Assembly (NCBI GenBank): GCA_964642855.1
Contig: CAZXSK010000011.1
Span: forward strand, 1-64,000
Direction of reading: 5' to 3'
From: CAZXSK01 sp964642855
GTDB taxonomy: Bacteria; Planctomycetota; Phycisphaerae; SM23-33
DNA: 64,000 nucleotides
The translations under genes and the position numbers were made by a program. Positions 17,572 to 26,834 of this stretch are shown piece by piece. The notes below the pieces were generated by a model, which saw only the letters and a list, made by a program, of their open reading frames with translations, was not told the DNA's origin and searched no databases. The first letter of the stretch is position 1. Each line of letters begins with the position of its first letter.

Positions 17572-18798
17572 CTACTTCACGACCGCGGACATCTTGAAGA
17601 TCGGCAGCATGATAGCCGCGGCGATGAAGCCCACGACGGCACCCATGACCACGATCATCAGCGGTTCGATCATCGACGTGACCGTTTTAATCGTGGACTT
17701 GAGTTCCTCCTGGTAGTAATCCGACACTTCCCGCAGCACCTCGCCCAGGTTACCCGATTCCTCACCCGCGCCGACCATCTGCACCACGTTGCGGGGCAGG
17801 AGGGTCTGACGCGTCAGGGGATCGACGATTTTCGTGCCTTCCTTCACCCCGTCATGCACGCGCGTCCACATGTCACTGTAGAGCACGTTGCCCGAAACGT
17901 CGGAGGTGATCGTAAGCGTTTCCAACATCGGCACGCCCGCAGTCAGCAGTTCGCCCATCGTCTGCAGCCCGCGAGAGATGTACAGCGCCCGGAACATCTT
18001 CTTGAACAGTGGCATCTTCAGCTTGAATGTGTCAAAGGCGTGTCGGCCCTGGTCTGTCTTCTTGATCAGGACAGTCAGGCCGATGACTATGGCACCCAGC
18101 ACGCCGAGGATGATCTGCCAGTCATTGCGGAGCATGTCGCTCAGGTTCAACAGCAGGACCGTTGGCGCGGGCAAAAGATCTTCCTTGCCGGCAAACAGGC
18201 CCGTGAAGCGAGGCAGGACCCACGTGAGCATGAAGACCACCGTAGAAATGGCCAGGATGCAAATGATCATCGGATAGACCATGGCGCCGATGACCATTCG
18301 GCGGGTTTCCATCTGCTGCTGCAGGTAGGCCCGGATGCGGTCAAGCATATGCCCGAGATTGCCGCTCAGCTCTGACGCCTTGATCATGTTGACATACAGG
18401 AAGGAGAAGATCTTGGGGTGCTTGCCCAGCGCTTCGGAGAAGGTCTTGCCTCCCTCCACGTCGTTCTTGACGTCGAACAGGGCCTTCTGGAATTTCTGAT
18501 TCTGGGTCTGCTCTGCAATGGACTCGATCGCGGTTCGGATGTTGATGCCCGCCCGGATCATCACCGCGAGCTGACTGGTAAAGGCCATGACATCCTTCAG
18601 GCCCGGCCCACTCTCCAGGCGAATGCTCTGGAGTTTCTCGAGCAGGCTGCTTCCCGCCACGGGCGACACGCTCAGCAGGTATCCTCCCTGCTGTTTGGCC
18701 ATACCGGTAGCGTCGGCGAGTGATGCCGCCTGCACCATTCCGGTCGTAACCTGACCACTGTCGTTTCGAACTTCGTAACGGTATGCCTGCATGGGCAT
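17572..18798 (-). CDS. pilC: Type IV pilus / type II secretion inner-membrane platform protein
   Basis: At 408 aa, this is the usual size for the GspF/PilC family. Two repeated F domains are seen: LKDVMAFTSQLAVMIRAGIN (about 64-83) starts the first and FDTFKLKMPLFKKMFRALYI (about 262-281) precedes the second, each followed by a conserved G-E-GE-SG block such as GAGEESGNLGEVL. Three TM helices lie near 165-190, 215-235 and 375-395. It forms the membrane core on which PilB and PilT ATPases act. AGGAGGTGA precedes the ATG. In the same operon as pilT (14-bp gap). Confidence 0.88.
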   Translation of the reverse strand: MPMQAYRYEVRNDSGQVTTGMVQAASLADATGMAKQQGGYLLSVSPVAGSSLLEKLQSIRLESGPGLKDVMAFTSQLAVMIRAGINIRTAIESIAEQTQNQKFQKALFDVKNDVEGGKTFSEALGKHPKIFSFLYVNMIKASELSGNLGHMLDRIRAYLQQQMETRRMVIGAMVYPMIICILAISTVVFMLTWVLPRFTGLFAGKEDLLPAPTVLLLNLSDMLRNDWQIILGVLGAIVIGLTVLIKKTDQGRHAFDTFKLKMPLFKKMFRALYISRGLQTMGELLTAGVPMLETLTITSDVSGNVLYSDMWTRVHDGVKEGTKIVDPLTRQTLLPRNVVQMVGAGEESGNLGEVLREVSDYYQEELKSTIKTVTSMIEPLMIVVMGAVVGFIAAAIMLPIFKMSAVVK

Positions 18799-18812
18799 GG
18801 GTCACCTCCTGG

Positions 18813-19886
18813 CTAAACGACTCCTGCCAGTTGATCTTTCAAGCTATTGGGACGCTGGGCCTGCGACATGGCCTGGTCTCGGGAGATCTGTCCGTTCAGT
18901 GCCAGCGCCTTGATCGAATCATCCAGCGTGCACATGCCAGCTTGGCGAGACGTCTCGATGGCATTGGGAATCTCGTGGATCCGGTTCTCGCGGATGCAGT
19001 TTCGAATAGCTGACGAACAGAGCATGACTTCGCACGCTGGGATCATGCCCGGACAGTCTGCCCGTTTGAACAACACCTGGCTGATGACTGCCTGCAGCGT
19101 GTTCGAAAGCATAGCCCGGATCTGGTTCTGCTGCTCCGATGGGTAGATGTCGATGATACGCTCAATCGTCTGGGAGGCATTCTGCGTGTGGAGGGTCGAG
19201 AGTACCAGGTGGCCGGTTTCGGCGGCACTGATCGCAGCCGAGGTAGTCTCGAGGTCACGCATTTCGCCCACCAGGATGATGTCGGGATCCTGCCGGAGGG
19301 CGTGCTTCAGCCCGCTTGCGAACGTGGGTACGTCGCTGCCCAGTTCGCGCTGCTCGATGATACATTTGTCGCTGAACAGCTCATACTCGACGGGGTCCTC
19401 AAGCGTGATCACGTGACGCTTGTAGACCTTGTTGATTGCACTGATCATCGAAGCCAGTGTCGTACTCTTCCCCGAGCCCGTCTGGCCGGTAACCAGAACG
19501 AGCCCGCGGGGCAGCGTCACCAGCGACTGGATTGCGGGGGGCAGGTTCAGGGTGTCCAGGGCCGGGACATTGGAACTGATCGACCGGAAGGCGATGGCGA
19601 CAGAGTCCCGCTGGAAGTGCGCATTGACTCGGAAACGTCCCGCTCCCTCGACAGCCGTCGAGAAGTCCAGGTCGCGGTGTTCTTCGAACTCCTTGAACCG
19701 TTTCTCTCCGACCATGTCCATGACGAACTTGATCGACTGTTCCGGTGGGATTTCGGGCGCTCCCTTCACGGGCTCCAGAACCGTGTGGATGCGGAATAGC
19801 GGCGGCATGTTCGGCACGATATGCACGTCACTCGCTCCGACTTCCAGCGCCTTGGTCAGCAATTTATCCAGAAAGCCCACGGGCAT
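18813..19886 (-). CDS. pilT: Twitching motility ATPase PilT
   Basis: At 357 aa, this is a normal PilT size. The Walker A motif TGQTGSGKSTTLASM (about 134-148), the Asp box, and Walker B ILVGEMRDLETTSAAI with LSTLHTQNA (about 198-232) identify a hexameric VirB11/PilT-type ATPase that drives pilus retraction. The annotated ATG at 19886 has GAGGAG ending only about two bases away. A GTG two codons further in (at 19880) has better spacing and may be the true start. The C-terminus is intact. It follows pilB with a 9-bp gap. Confidence 0.9.
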   Translation of the reverse strand: MPVGFLDKLLTKALEVGASDVHIVPNMPPLFRIHTVLEPVKGAPEIPPEQSIKFVMDMVGEKRFKEFEEHRDLDFSTAVEGAGRFRVNAHFQRDSVAIAFRSISSNVPALDTLNLPPAIQSLVTLPRGLVLVTGQTGSGKSTTLASMISAINKVYKRHVITLEDPVEYELFSDKCIIEQRELGSDVPTFASGLKHALRQDPDIILVGEMRDLETTSAAISAAETGHLVLSTLHTQNASQTIERIIDIYPSEQQNQIRAMLSNTLQAVISQVLFKRADCPGMIPACEVMLCSSAIRNCIRENRIHEIPNAIETSRQAGMCTLDDSIKALALNGQISRDQAMSQAQRPNSLKDQLAGVV

Positions 19887-19895
19887 TCTCCTCGA

Positions 19896-21695
19896 TCAGG
19901 TCTCCGTGACACGGAGAATCTCTTCTACGGTGGTGTGGCCCTCGATCGCCTTGGCGAGCCCGTCTTCGCGCAACGTTCTCATTCCCGCCTCCCGAGCGGC
20001 AGATCGCAGCTCATTGAGGGTTGGGTTGCCCGTCACCACGTTGCGGATCTCTTCGCTGAGCACGAGCAACTCGTGGATGCCCGTCCGCCCCTTGTAGCCG
20101 GTGTCGCGGCACTTGTCGCATCCCTTGCCCTGGTAGAGTTCCTTGACCGGGAAGCCCGATTGCTCCAGCAGGGCTCGATACTTGGCGGGGATGTCTTTGA
20201 CGGCTTCGCGACAGTTGGGGCAGATCCGGCGAACCAGTCGCTGAGCCAGCACCGCATTGACGGCTGCGGAAATCAGGAACGGTTCGACGCCGATGTTTAT
20301 CAGTCGCGTGATACTCGATGGTGCATCGTTGGTGTGCAGCGTCGAGAGGACCATGTGGCCGGTCAGCGCGGCTTGGATTGCGATCCGGGATGTTGGCTCG
20401 TCACGTATCTCGCCGACCATGATGACATCAGGGTCCTGGCGCAGCAGCGAGCGGAGCGCAGCCGAGAAGCTCATGCCGATCGAGTCGTGCACCTGAACCT
20501 GGTTGGCGTAGGGTACCTCGTATTCGACCGGGTCCTCGACCGTGGAAATATTGAGCGTATCCCCATCCATGATCGCCAAGCCGGAATACAGGGTAGTACT
20601 CTTGCCGCTGCCCGTCGGGCCTGTCACGAGGACCACCCCGTGAGGCTGGAGAATCTGTTCCTTGAAGGTCTCCAGGTTCTCCTTGCTCATGCCCAGATTC
20701 TCGAGGCCCACGTTGATCGAACGACCATCGAGAATACGGATCACGCACTTTTCCCCCTGGGTGGTCGGGAGCGTGGAGACACGCAGGTCGACGGTTCGGC
20801 CATGGACGGTGGCCCGGATCTTGCCATCCTGGGGCAGTCGGCGTTCGGCGATATCCAGATTCGCCATGATCTTCAGCCTCGAGATGATTGCTGCGTGCAT
20901 CTGAAGTGGCGGGGCGTTCTGTTCGAACAGGACGCCATCGATACGGCATCGAACGCGCAGGCGGTTTTCGCAGGGCTCGATGTGAATGTCGCTGACCTCT
21001 TCCTTGACTGCCGAGGAGATCATGAAGTTCACGTAGCGGATAACCGGACTCTCTCCGGCGATCCGTTCTAGGTCGGCGACCTCGTCGGCCTTTTCGTCGA
21101 CTACTTCTACGGCGTCCTCGGAGATGTCCTTGATGAAGTCGTCGACCTGCTCTGAGGGGCTTGCCGACATCTCTTCGACAACGGCATCGATGTCCTCCGG
21201 CGGCACGACCGTAAGCTTCAGGGGCTTCTTCAGTCGCCGGCCTATGTCCTCGATGAGGAAGATATCCGATGGGTCAGCGATGCCCAGGCGGATTCCCTTC
21301 TCGCACTTGCCGATGGCCAGAACCCGCTTCTTCTTGCAGAAGTCGGAGGGCAGGGCCTGGAAGACATCGGGATCGACGTCCCCGGCCTTGACCCGACTGA
21401 ACGGGAGTTCGAAGTACTTCGCTACGGCTTGGAGAGCGTGGATCTCGGTGATGAACTTGGCCTGGACCAGTGCCGCCAGAACACTGAGCCTGGGGTTGGT
21501 CCTCTGGACCTGCAGGGCCTTGTTCAACTGGTCGCGGGTGATGTGTCCTGCGTCCAGCAGAACGCGCTCCGGACCCCGAATGGTGTCCTTGGCGTCCTCG
21601 GGATTCCAGACGTCGGCGAAGTCCGGCCCCCTGGTCGAGGAGTCGTTCTCGGCGGGTTTCTGCTGATTTCCTGGTTGGCGCTGGGTGCGCGTCAA
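19896..21695 (-). CDS. pilB: Type IV pilus assembly / type II secretion ATPase (PilB/GspE)
   Basis: This 599-aa protein has an N-terminal MshEN/GSPII_E_N-type domain (about 40-190), Walker A TGPTGSGKSTTLYSG (about 337-351), the Asp box, Walker B IMVGEIRDEPTSRIA (about 400-414), LSTLHTNDAPSS, and a tetra-Cys zinc motif (CPNC near 472 and CDKC near 506). These mark the extension ATPase. The start is TTG: AGGAGAGG lies 8 bases upstream and no in-frame ATG is nearby. It is preceded by pilP and followed closely by pilT, so extension and retraction motors are co-expressed. Confidence 0.9.
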   Translation of the reverse strand: MTRTQRQPGNQQKPAENDSSTRGPDFADVWNPEDAKDTIRGPERVLLDAGHITRDQLNKALQVQRTNPRLSVLAALVQAKFITEIHALQAVAKYFELPFSRVKAGDVDPDVFQALPSDFCKKKRVLAIGKCEKGIRLGIADPSDIFLIEDIGRRLKKPLKLTVVPPEDIDAVVEEMSASPSEQVDDFIKDISEDAVEVVDEKADEVADLERIAGESPVIRYVNFMISSAVKEEVSDIHIEPCENRLRVRCRIDGVLFEQNAPPLQMHAAIISRLKIMANLDIAERRLPQDGKIRATVHGRTVDLRVSTLPTTQGEKCVIRILDGRSINVGLENLGMSKENLETFKEQILQPHGVVLVTGPTGSGKSTTLYSGLAIMDGDTLNISTVEDPVEYEVPYANQVQVHDSIGMSFSAALRSLLRQDPDVIMVGEIRDEPTSRIAIQAALTGHMVLSTLHTNDAPSSITRLINIGVEPFLISAAVNAVLAQRLVRRICPNCREAVKDIPAKYRALLEQSGFPVKELYQGKGCDKCRDTGYKGRTGIHELLVLSEEIRNVVTGNPTLNELRSAAREAGMRTLREDGLAKAIEGHTTVEEILRVTET

Positions 21696-21728
21696 GACAA
21701 GCCTCTCCTGTCAGATCTGCCTACGTCG

Positions 21729-22379
21729 CTACTGTTCGAGCTGCATCACACGTTGGTGATCTTTCCAGACCAGGACAACGCGTTTGTCTCGAATCTGCCG
21801 AACGGTCCAGCCCGAGATCTTCTGGCCTTCCGTAAGCAGGCTCCCTGAGATCATGGCGATCTTCCCGCTCGGGCCGGTCAGGATGGAGTCAAGTTTCAAC
21901 TGATCCACAGCCACCAGCATGGCTTCGTCGCCCTTGGGCGCTTCGGGTTGGTCGGTTTCAGGCTTCTCCTCCTCGGGCTTCTGCATGAGCTGCGCGATGG
22001 AAACGAATGGGTTTCCGGACAGCTTGTCCTGCGGAATCTGTCGATCGCGTGCCTCGAAGTAGAAGGACTCCACAACGGCCTTGGCCTTGCTTGGCTTGGC
22101 GGCCTGTCTCAGTTTCGCCAGCGCGCCGGTAACGCGGATTTCGTTTCGCTGCTCGGAGGCGCTTGCCTCGACAGGTCCGCCTCGGATACTCAGCAGATAG
22201 ACGGCTCCGATGCCGGCTACGAACAGGCCGATCAGCAGAAGATTCCCTCCACCGATCTGGGGGATCTTCTCGGTCAGGCTGGTCATGTTCGACCTGGCTC
22301 CCTGTTTCGCGGGAACACCCGCACCGGGAGACACGCCAAGGCCCTGATTGGACTTGCTTGCGGATTCAGGCATCGTCAT
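21729..22379 (-). CDS. pilP: PilP/GspC-like pilus assembly protein
   Basis: This 216-aa protein has one TM helix (about 45-65) after a cytoplasmic N-terminus, a Pro/Lys/Glu-rich linker (about 128-150), and a compact C-terminal beta domain. KLDSILTGPSGKIAMISGSL followed by GWTVRQI and KDHQRVMQLEQ resembles the homology region of GspC/PilP, which links the inner-membrane complex to the secretin. Sequence similarity to named PilP is weak; the position after pilO is the main argument. Its ATG overlaps the pilO stop by four bases (ATGA). Confidence 0.6.
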   Translation of the reverse strand: MTMPESASKSNQGLGVSPGAGVPAKQGARSNMTSLTEKIPQIGGGNLLLIGLFVAGIGAVYLLSIRGGPVEASASEQRNEIRVTGALAKLRQAAKPSKAKAVVESFYFEARDRQIPQDKLSGNPFVSIAQLMQKPEEEKPETDQPEAPKGDEAMLVAVDQLKLDSILTGPSGKIAMISGSLLTEGQKISGWTVRQIRDKRVVLVWKDHQRVMQLEQ

Positions 22380-22939
22380 CTCCTGCTTCGTTCGAAGAAG
22401 ATGGACATCGTGAAGGTTGCGCTGACATACCCGGCCGGCCTCCCACGACCGCCTGCGGCAGATAGGTTGATCTGTGTGACACGGGTGATGCGAGGCTGGT
22501 TTTCCAAGGCCTGCAGGAAGGAGTACAACCCCATGAAGTCTCCCTCCAACTGGACGACGATGGGCTGCTCAGAATGCCTGCCTCCCGCAGCCAGTCGCTT
22601 TCCCGCATTGCCTGTCTGGGGTCGGATACTCTTGGTCCGAAGATCGTTGGCCTCTGCCAGAAGCCAGATCTCCTTCAGGACCTTGTCGATTTCCTTTTCA
22701 CTGGGCAGTTTCGAGCGGAAGAATGCGATCGCGCCCTCAAGCTCCCCGATCTCCCCCTTCAGATTGCCTATGGTCGCCGTGGCCCGGTTCAACTGTGCCA
22801 GTCGGACCTGTTTGGCCTCGATCTGCCCCATCATCTCCTTGTTGCGAGCGTCCTGAGGGCGAAATACGAACTGCCACGCGCCTACCGGGATGGCCAGCAG
22901 CATCGCGATGAAAACAATCTCTCGGATTCCGAACTTCAT
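22376..22939 (-). CDS. pilO: PilO-like pilus assembly protein
   Basis: This 187-aa protein has an N-terminal TM helix (about 5-25) followed by a coiled coil (about 30-85: Gln/Glu/Lys-rich heptads) and a small alpha/beta domain with two beta-hairpin-like halves, the layout of PilO/GspM. It forms a heterodimer with PilN in the periplasm. The ATG at 22939 was chosen because it overlaps the pilN stop in ATGA; an upstream in-frame ATG exists at 22954. The 3' end overlaps pilP by four bases. Confidence 0.68.
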   Translation of the reverse strand: MKFGIREIVFIAMLLAIPVGAWQFVFRPQDARNKEMMGQIEAKQVRLAQLNRATATIGNLKGEIGELEGAIAFFRSKLPSEKEIDKVLKEIWLLAEANDLRTKSIRPQTGNAGKRLAAGGRHSEQPIVVQLEGDFMGLYSFLQALENQPRITRVTQINLSAAGGRGRPAGYVSATFTMSIFFERSRR

Positions 22940-23646
22940 TCCTCTGCCCCCCATGCCTTGACCAGTGCCACCTCCGTCAACGAAGGCGAGTGATCGTTAC
23001 TGGCTTGGATTGCTTCGATTGCGTCCATGCCCGGCTTGATCGTCATTTCCAGATGGAAGGATCGGACGGAATTCTCCTCGCTCCGTTTGCGGGCTTCGAC
23101 GCTGTAGATCAGGTCCACGCTGTCGACGAGGGGGTTGTTCCGAAGCCGGGCGATATAGAGAGCGACCTCCACGTCGGTCTTCGCCTGGCCGTAGATCGTG
23201 ATGTCCACGGAGGGACTGAAGCTCTTGACCGTTGGCCCAAGTGATTTCTTGCCTCGGGCCGGCCTGCGACGGGCTGTCGCCTTTCCGTTGTCCAGGATCA
23301 CCCGAAGAAGGGCAACATTCTCGGGGCGTGCATTGGTGATAAAGCCGATCAGGTAGCTCCTTGGAACCCGTTCCATCAGCGCCGAGGTGTTCTCCGCCTT
23401 GGCGATGAGCTTCTTCTTCTGGAGCTCAAGTTCCTGGAGTTGATCAATCAGCGATGCAGCGCGGGCATATTCTTCGCTCACTCGTGCGGCAATCTGCTTC
23501 GTCCTTCGCGTCTTTGCTTCGGAGACAATGGCCGCTCCGCCTACCGCAGCCATCACCACCACAAAAAGCACAAAGCAGAGGACGTTCGCACGTCGCTGTG
23601 CCCTGCGTTTGGCATAGTCTTCCGGAATCAGGTTCACTGTACTCAT
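22936..23646 (-). CDS. pilN: PilN-like pilus assembly protein
   Basis: At 236 aa this is slightly longer than typical PilN. It begins with the conserved cytoplasmic STVNLIPEDYAKRR peptide that docks into PilM, then one TM helix (about 22-43), a coiled coil (about 45-95) and a C-terminal alpha/beta fold with an Arg/Lys-rich insertion (about 125-138). It couples to pilO by a four-base overlap, and sits 15 bp after pilM. Confidence 0.75.
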   Translation of the reverse strand: MSTVNLIPEDYAKRRAQRRANVLCFVLFVVVMAAVGGAAIVSEAKTRRTKQIAARVSEEYARAASLIDQLQELELQKKKLIAKAENTSALMERVPRSYLIGFITNARPENVALLRVILDNGKATARRRPARGKKSLGPTVKSFSPSVDITIYGQAKTDVEVALYIARLRNNPLVDSVDLIYSVEARKRSEENSVRSFHLEMTIKPGMDAIEAIQASNDHSPSLTEVALVKAWGAEE

Positions 23647-23661
23647 GCTCGCCTCTCTAGC

Positions 23662-24744
23662 CTATGCCGCCTGGGCCGCGCCGAGGCACAGGCCCACGGC
23701 GACTGCAAACCGCGGCTGGGGAATCGGCTTCTCATCCGGTCCGGCAGGTGGCTTGCCCGGCTGGTGCACACGGGCAAGCGGATCGCCGATCTGGGCCGGA
23801 AGATGCATTCGCTTGGCGATCGCCTGGCAGAGCTGACGGTCATTTGCCTGACCACCGACGAATACCGCTCGCTCGACGCCCTGATTCTTGAACACCGACT
23901 CGCAGTATCGAAGACACTGGGTCAGTTCGCTGCCGAATGCGGTCAGTGGTTCCTCGAGATAGCCCAGAAGATCCACTACCGGAGCTTGGGGATCTGCCTG
24001 CAACTGCGTTCGTCGAAGCTGCCGGGCCTGATCGATGGAAATCTCCATGCCCTTCGACAGGGCCTGAGCAAACTGGTCGCCGCCGATCTGAAGATTGTGC
24101 GCGAACAGGATCTGCGTTCCTCGCGCCAGAACCACCTGGGTAGTTGCCTCGCCGATGTCGACGAACAACTTCGGCTGATTCGCTTCGGCCTCAGTACCGA
24201 CCTTCGAGAAGCACTCGGCGATTGCGCACGGCTCGACGTTGACTGCTATGGGATCCAGCTTCGCCCGTCTGCAGAGTTTCAGGTAGGCATCCACGCGGTC
24301 GCGCGGGGCCGCGATCACAATCGCCTCCTGACTGGCTTCGCCTTCTTCGCTGTACACGTCCCCGGCGACAAAGTGTCGAATGACCGCCTTGGACAGTGGG
24401 AAGGGGACTTTCTCACCGATCTGCGACTCCAGCGTCTGCTCGATAGGCAGCTTCGAGTTCTTCGGGATCCGGACCGGGTGGACGAACGTGTCGTCGGAAG
24501 GGAGCGAGATGGCGCATTCCGTACCCTCAAACGGGTGTGTCTGCATCAGTGACCGGAGCGTCTCGGCGAGGTAGCGGGTGCGAAGCTTGAAGTCTCTTCG
24601 GCATGGGTGGGGAATGTCGGAGGTAGCCAAAGCTACGAGTTCAAGCCCGCTTTCCCGTTGGCGGAGTTGCACCATCTTCAGAGAGCTGGTTCCAAGATCC
24701 AGCCCAATGGGCAGAGCGTTATTGGAGGATTTTCCAAGTGCCAT
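23662..24744 (-). CDS. pilM: Type IV pilus assembly protein PilM
   Basis: This 360-aa actin-like cytoplasmic protein starts IGLDLGTSSLKMVQL (about 13-27), the phosphate-1 loop of the FtsA/PilM family. LFVDIGEATTQVVLARG (about 195-211) is the second phosphate motif, and AVFVGGQANDRQLCQAIAKR (about 292-311) the adenosine motif. It binds PilN's cytoplasmic tail and ATP. It is the first gene of the pil operon in this window, and the 289-bp region upstream contains possible leader structures. No pilQ secretin, pilD peptidase or major pilin gene is seen here. Confidence 0.88.
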   Translation of the reverse strand: MALGKSSNNALPIGLDLGTSSLKMVQLRQRESGLELVALATSDIPHPCRRDFKLRTRYLAETLRSLMQTHPFEGTECAISLPSDDTFVHPVRIPKNSKLPIEQTLESQIGEKVPFPLSKAVIRHFVAGDVYSEEGEASQEAIVIAAPRDRVDAYLKLCRRAKLDPIAVNVEPCAIAECFSKVGTEAEANQPKLFVDIGEATTQVVLARGTQILFAHNLQIGGDQFAQALSKGMEISIDQARQLRRTQLQADPQAPVVDLLGYLEEPLTAFGSELTQCLRYCESVFKNQGVERAVFVGGQANDRQLCQAIAKRMHLPAQIGDPLARVHQPGKPPAGPDEKPIPQPRFAVAVGLCLGAAQAA

Positions 24745-25033
24745 ATCGCACTCCCTCGTAAGACATCCTGATATACAGCAGTGCTGTCCCGGCCGAAGCC
24801 GGTTGCAGCGGCGGGATCTGGAACCCAGGCAGCTTGGCCTCCCTCCCTGGGGGCGTTGCTTCCTCCAGCCTCGCTTTGGCTTGCGGAGCCTCCACTCCGC
24901 GCAAATCCTCCAAAGGTAGCTTACGTTTCACGATGCACACAGAGAAACGCATGGGGATCCAGACGGTTCACCGATGTCTGTATCGGACCCTGCACGGGAG
25001 ATGTTAAATAAGGAGCCATTCGGGGCGGAAATA
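24745..25033 (-). other. Structured non-coding leader upstream of pilM
   Basis: These 289 bases between hemW and pilM hold no gene. Read on the minus strand they form hairpins: GCGGAG/CTCCGC with a 6-nt loop (about 24883-24900), AGCC/GGCT with a 7-nt loop just after it (about 24867-24881), and CCGAT/ATCGG (about 24972-24987). The last gives way to an A/T-rich TTATTTAACATC stretch near 25004-25015 that could hold a promoter. A regulatory RNA is possible, but no known riboswitch consensus was matched. Confidence 0.35.
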
Positions 25034-26203
25034 TCACATATCTTCGAAAAGGTCTGCAAATACTGAATTTGCGACAAACCATGCCCGTCGCGTCAGCCTG
25101 ACATTCTCTGACGTGATCTTCAGCATTCCGTTTGCACAATACTTTGAAAAGACTTGCGCAAAGGACTCTGCCGGATCCGCGCCATACCGCTGCAAGAAGT
25201 CGCGGCGGGATATCCCTTCGACCAGACGCAGGCCCAGCATGAGTCCCTCGGCCAGTCTCCGTCTGCCCTCAAGCTGCTCGGACGAAGACACGGCAGACTC
25301 GCCGGCTTGTATACTCTCGATGTAGGTGTTGAGTTCACAGGCATTTGTCGATCGTGTCCGGCCGTCATAGCTCGATGCAGCGGGCCCTGTGCCAAGATAA
25401 GGAAGATTCTGCCAGTAGGTGAGATTGTGCCTGCACCGATGGCCAGACCGGGCGAAGTTGGAGAGTTCATAGGGCGATAGCCCGTGGGAGGAGAGGAAAT
25501 CCACAGCCATATCGTAGCAGTCTGCCTGGAGATCGTCGTCCATCTCTCTGAGTCGTCCGGCCCGGACTTCCCTGGCCAGTTCTGTGCCTCTCTCCACGCT
25601 CAAGGCGTAGCAGCTTACGTGCGAGGGCAACAGGTCGACACATCGCTCCAGCGATTGCTGCCAGGAAGCCACGGTTTGTCCCGGCAGGCCGAACATCAGA
25701 TCCAGGGAAAGGTTGGTAATGCCTTCGTCTCGAAGAATCTCTGCGGTCGTGGCGACATCTTCAGGTTTGTGGGCCCGGCCCAGGACCTCCAACTCCCGGA
25801 CAACAAAAGACTGTGCCCCCATGCTTATCCGATTGGCCCCCATGGTGGAGAGAAGCTGAGCCTTCCCCCGATCGATCGTTGCGGGGTTCGCCTCCACGGT
25901 GAACTCCGTCTCCGGCCCGCACAGCGGCTGGATCGCAGAGAGCAGGTCCTGCAGAAGCGGTGTCTCGAGTGCTGTGGGCGTGCCCCCGCCGACGAAGACG
26001 GACCCGACCGGAAGGGCAAGCATACTCGACTTCGCAGCAAGTTCCCTCTGGACTGCCTTCAGGTAAGCTGCGGCCTGCGTTTCCTCCATCGGAACAGAGC
26101 AGAAGTCGCAGTAGCTGCACTTGCGGATACAGAAGGGCACATGGACGTAGAGCGCCCGGCAGGGGGGAGGGGCAAGATCGGTGTGTTTTTGCTTGCAGGG
26201 CAT
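25034..26203 (-). CDS. hemW: Radical SAM family heme chaperone HemW
   Basis: At 389 aa, this is the usual HemW length. The radical-SAM cluster motif CIRKCSYCDFC is at about residues 27-37 (CxxxCxxC), followed by VFVGGGTPTALE (about 68-79), the SAM-contacting GGTP segment. NLSLDLMFGLPGQTVASW (about 160-177) and an intact HemN C-terminal domain (about 300-380) follow. HemW-type proteins are heme-binding chaperones rather than the coproporphyrinogen dehydrogenase HemN. The spacing and length favour HemW. It ends 289 bp upstream of pilM on the same strand. Confidence 0.85.
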   Translation of the reverse strand: MPCKQKHTDLAPPPCRALYVHVPFCIRKCSYCDFCSVPMEETQAAAYLKAVQRELAAKSSMLALPVGSVFVGGGTPTALETPLLQDLLSAIQPLCGPETEFTVEANPATIDRGKAQLLSTMGANRISMGAQSFVVRELEVLGRAHKPEDVATTAEILRDEGITNLSLDLMFGLPGQTVASWQQSLERCVDLLPSHVSCYALSVERGTELAREVRAGRLREMDDDLQADCYDMAVDFLSSHGLSPYELSNFARSGHRCRHNLTYWQNLPYLGTGPAASSYDGRTRSTNACELNTYIESIQAGESAVSSSEQLEGRRRLAEGLMLGLRLVEGISRRDFLQRYGADPAESFAQVFSKYCANGMLKITSENVRLTRRAWFVANSVFADLFEDM

Positions 26204-26315
26204 GGTGCAGCTTTTACAATAGTCCTCCGTGTGGGGGGAACCTGTCGGGCAGGGGCGACGGGAAAGACGTCATCCAGTGGTCCGCTTGTGGTAACAGGCA
26301 GAAGCAGGAAGAATT

Positions 26316-26807
26316 ATGGACGCCAAGCTCGTGATGTTCAAGGCCAACGGTAATCGCAAGGACTTCTCCGTCAAGGACGGTCTGACGGTCATCGGTCGCG
26401 GAGAAGATTGCGACCTGCGCGTCCCGATCATGAGCGTATCACGCCGGCACTGCGAACTTACCAACGAAGGCCAGGCCGTCAAGGTCAAGGACCTCGGCTC
26501 TTCCAACGGGACCTACGTCAATAATCAGCGTGTCAATGAGGCGGAACTGTCGGCCGGGGATCGGCTGGTGATCGGCCCGATCGTCTTCACCGTCCAGATC
26601 AACGGACAGCCCGAAGAGATCAAACCCGTCAAGACTCGCGGGCAGAGGCTTGCCGAAGCCGGCGAGCCCGGCATGGACGAAGTGGTCGATCTGGAGGCTG
26701 ATGTTACCTCCAGCAGCGGGGATGAGGAAGAGGTCGACATCGATCCGATCGCGGCGTTGGAGGCCTTGGCCTCCGAGCCCGACGATGAGGAAGACAAGAA
26801 CGCCTGA
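26316..26807 (+). CDS. FHA domain protein
   Basis: This 163-aa protein has an N-terminal FHA fold (about 1-95) with all the phosphothreonine-binding hallmarks: IGRGEDCDLRVP (26-37), SVSRRHCEL (40-48) and LGSSNGTYVNN (60-70). The remainder is an acidic, probably disordered tail ending in EPDDEEDKN. FHA domains bind phosphothreonine peptides, so a Ser/Thr-kinase signalling partner is expected elsewhere. GGAAGA precedes the ATG. The gene is single and ends with a strong terminator. Confidence 0.88.
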   Translation: MDAKLVMFKANGNRKDFSVKDGLTVIGRGEDCDLRVPIMSVSRRHCELTNEGQAVKVKDLGSSNGTYVNNQRVNEAELSAGDRLVIGPIVFTVQINGQPEEIKPVKTRGQRLAEAGEPGMDEVVDLEADVTSSSGDEEEVDIDPIAALEALASEPDDEEDKNA

Positions 26808-26834
26808 TCACACCCAGGTGCGATGGAGCCAACC

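Noticed and set aside
24781..24960. c-di-GMP riboswitch upstream of pilM
   Set aside because: Hairpins are present, but the conserved GEMM blocks could not be matched by eye. It is kept only as an unclassified structured leader.
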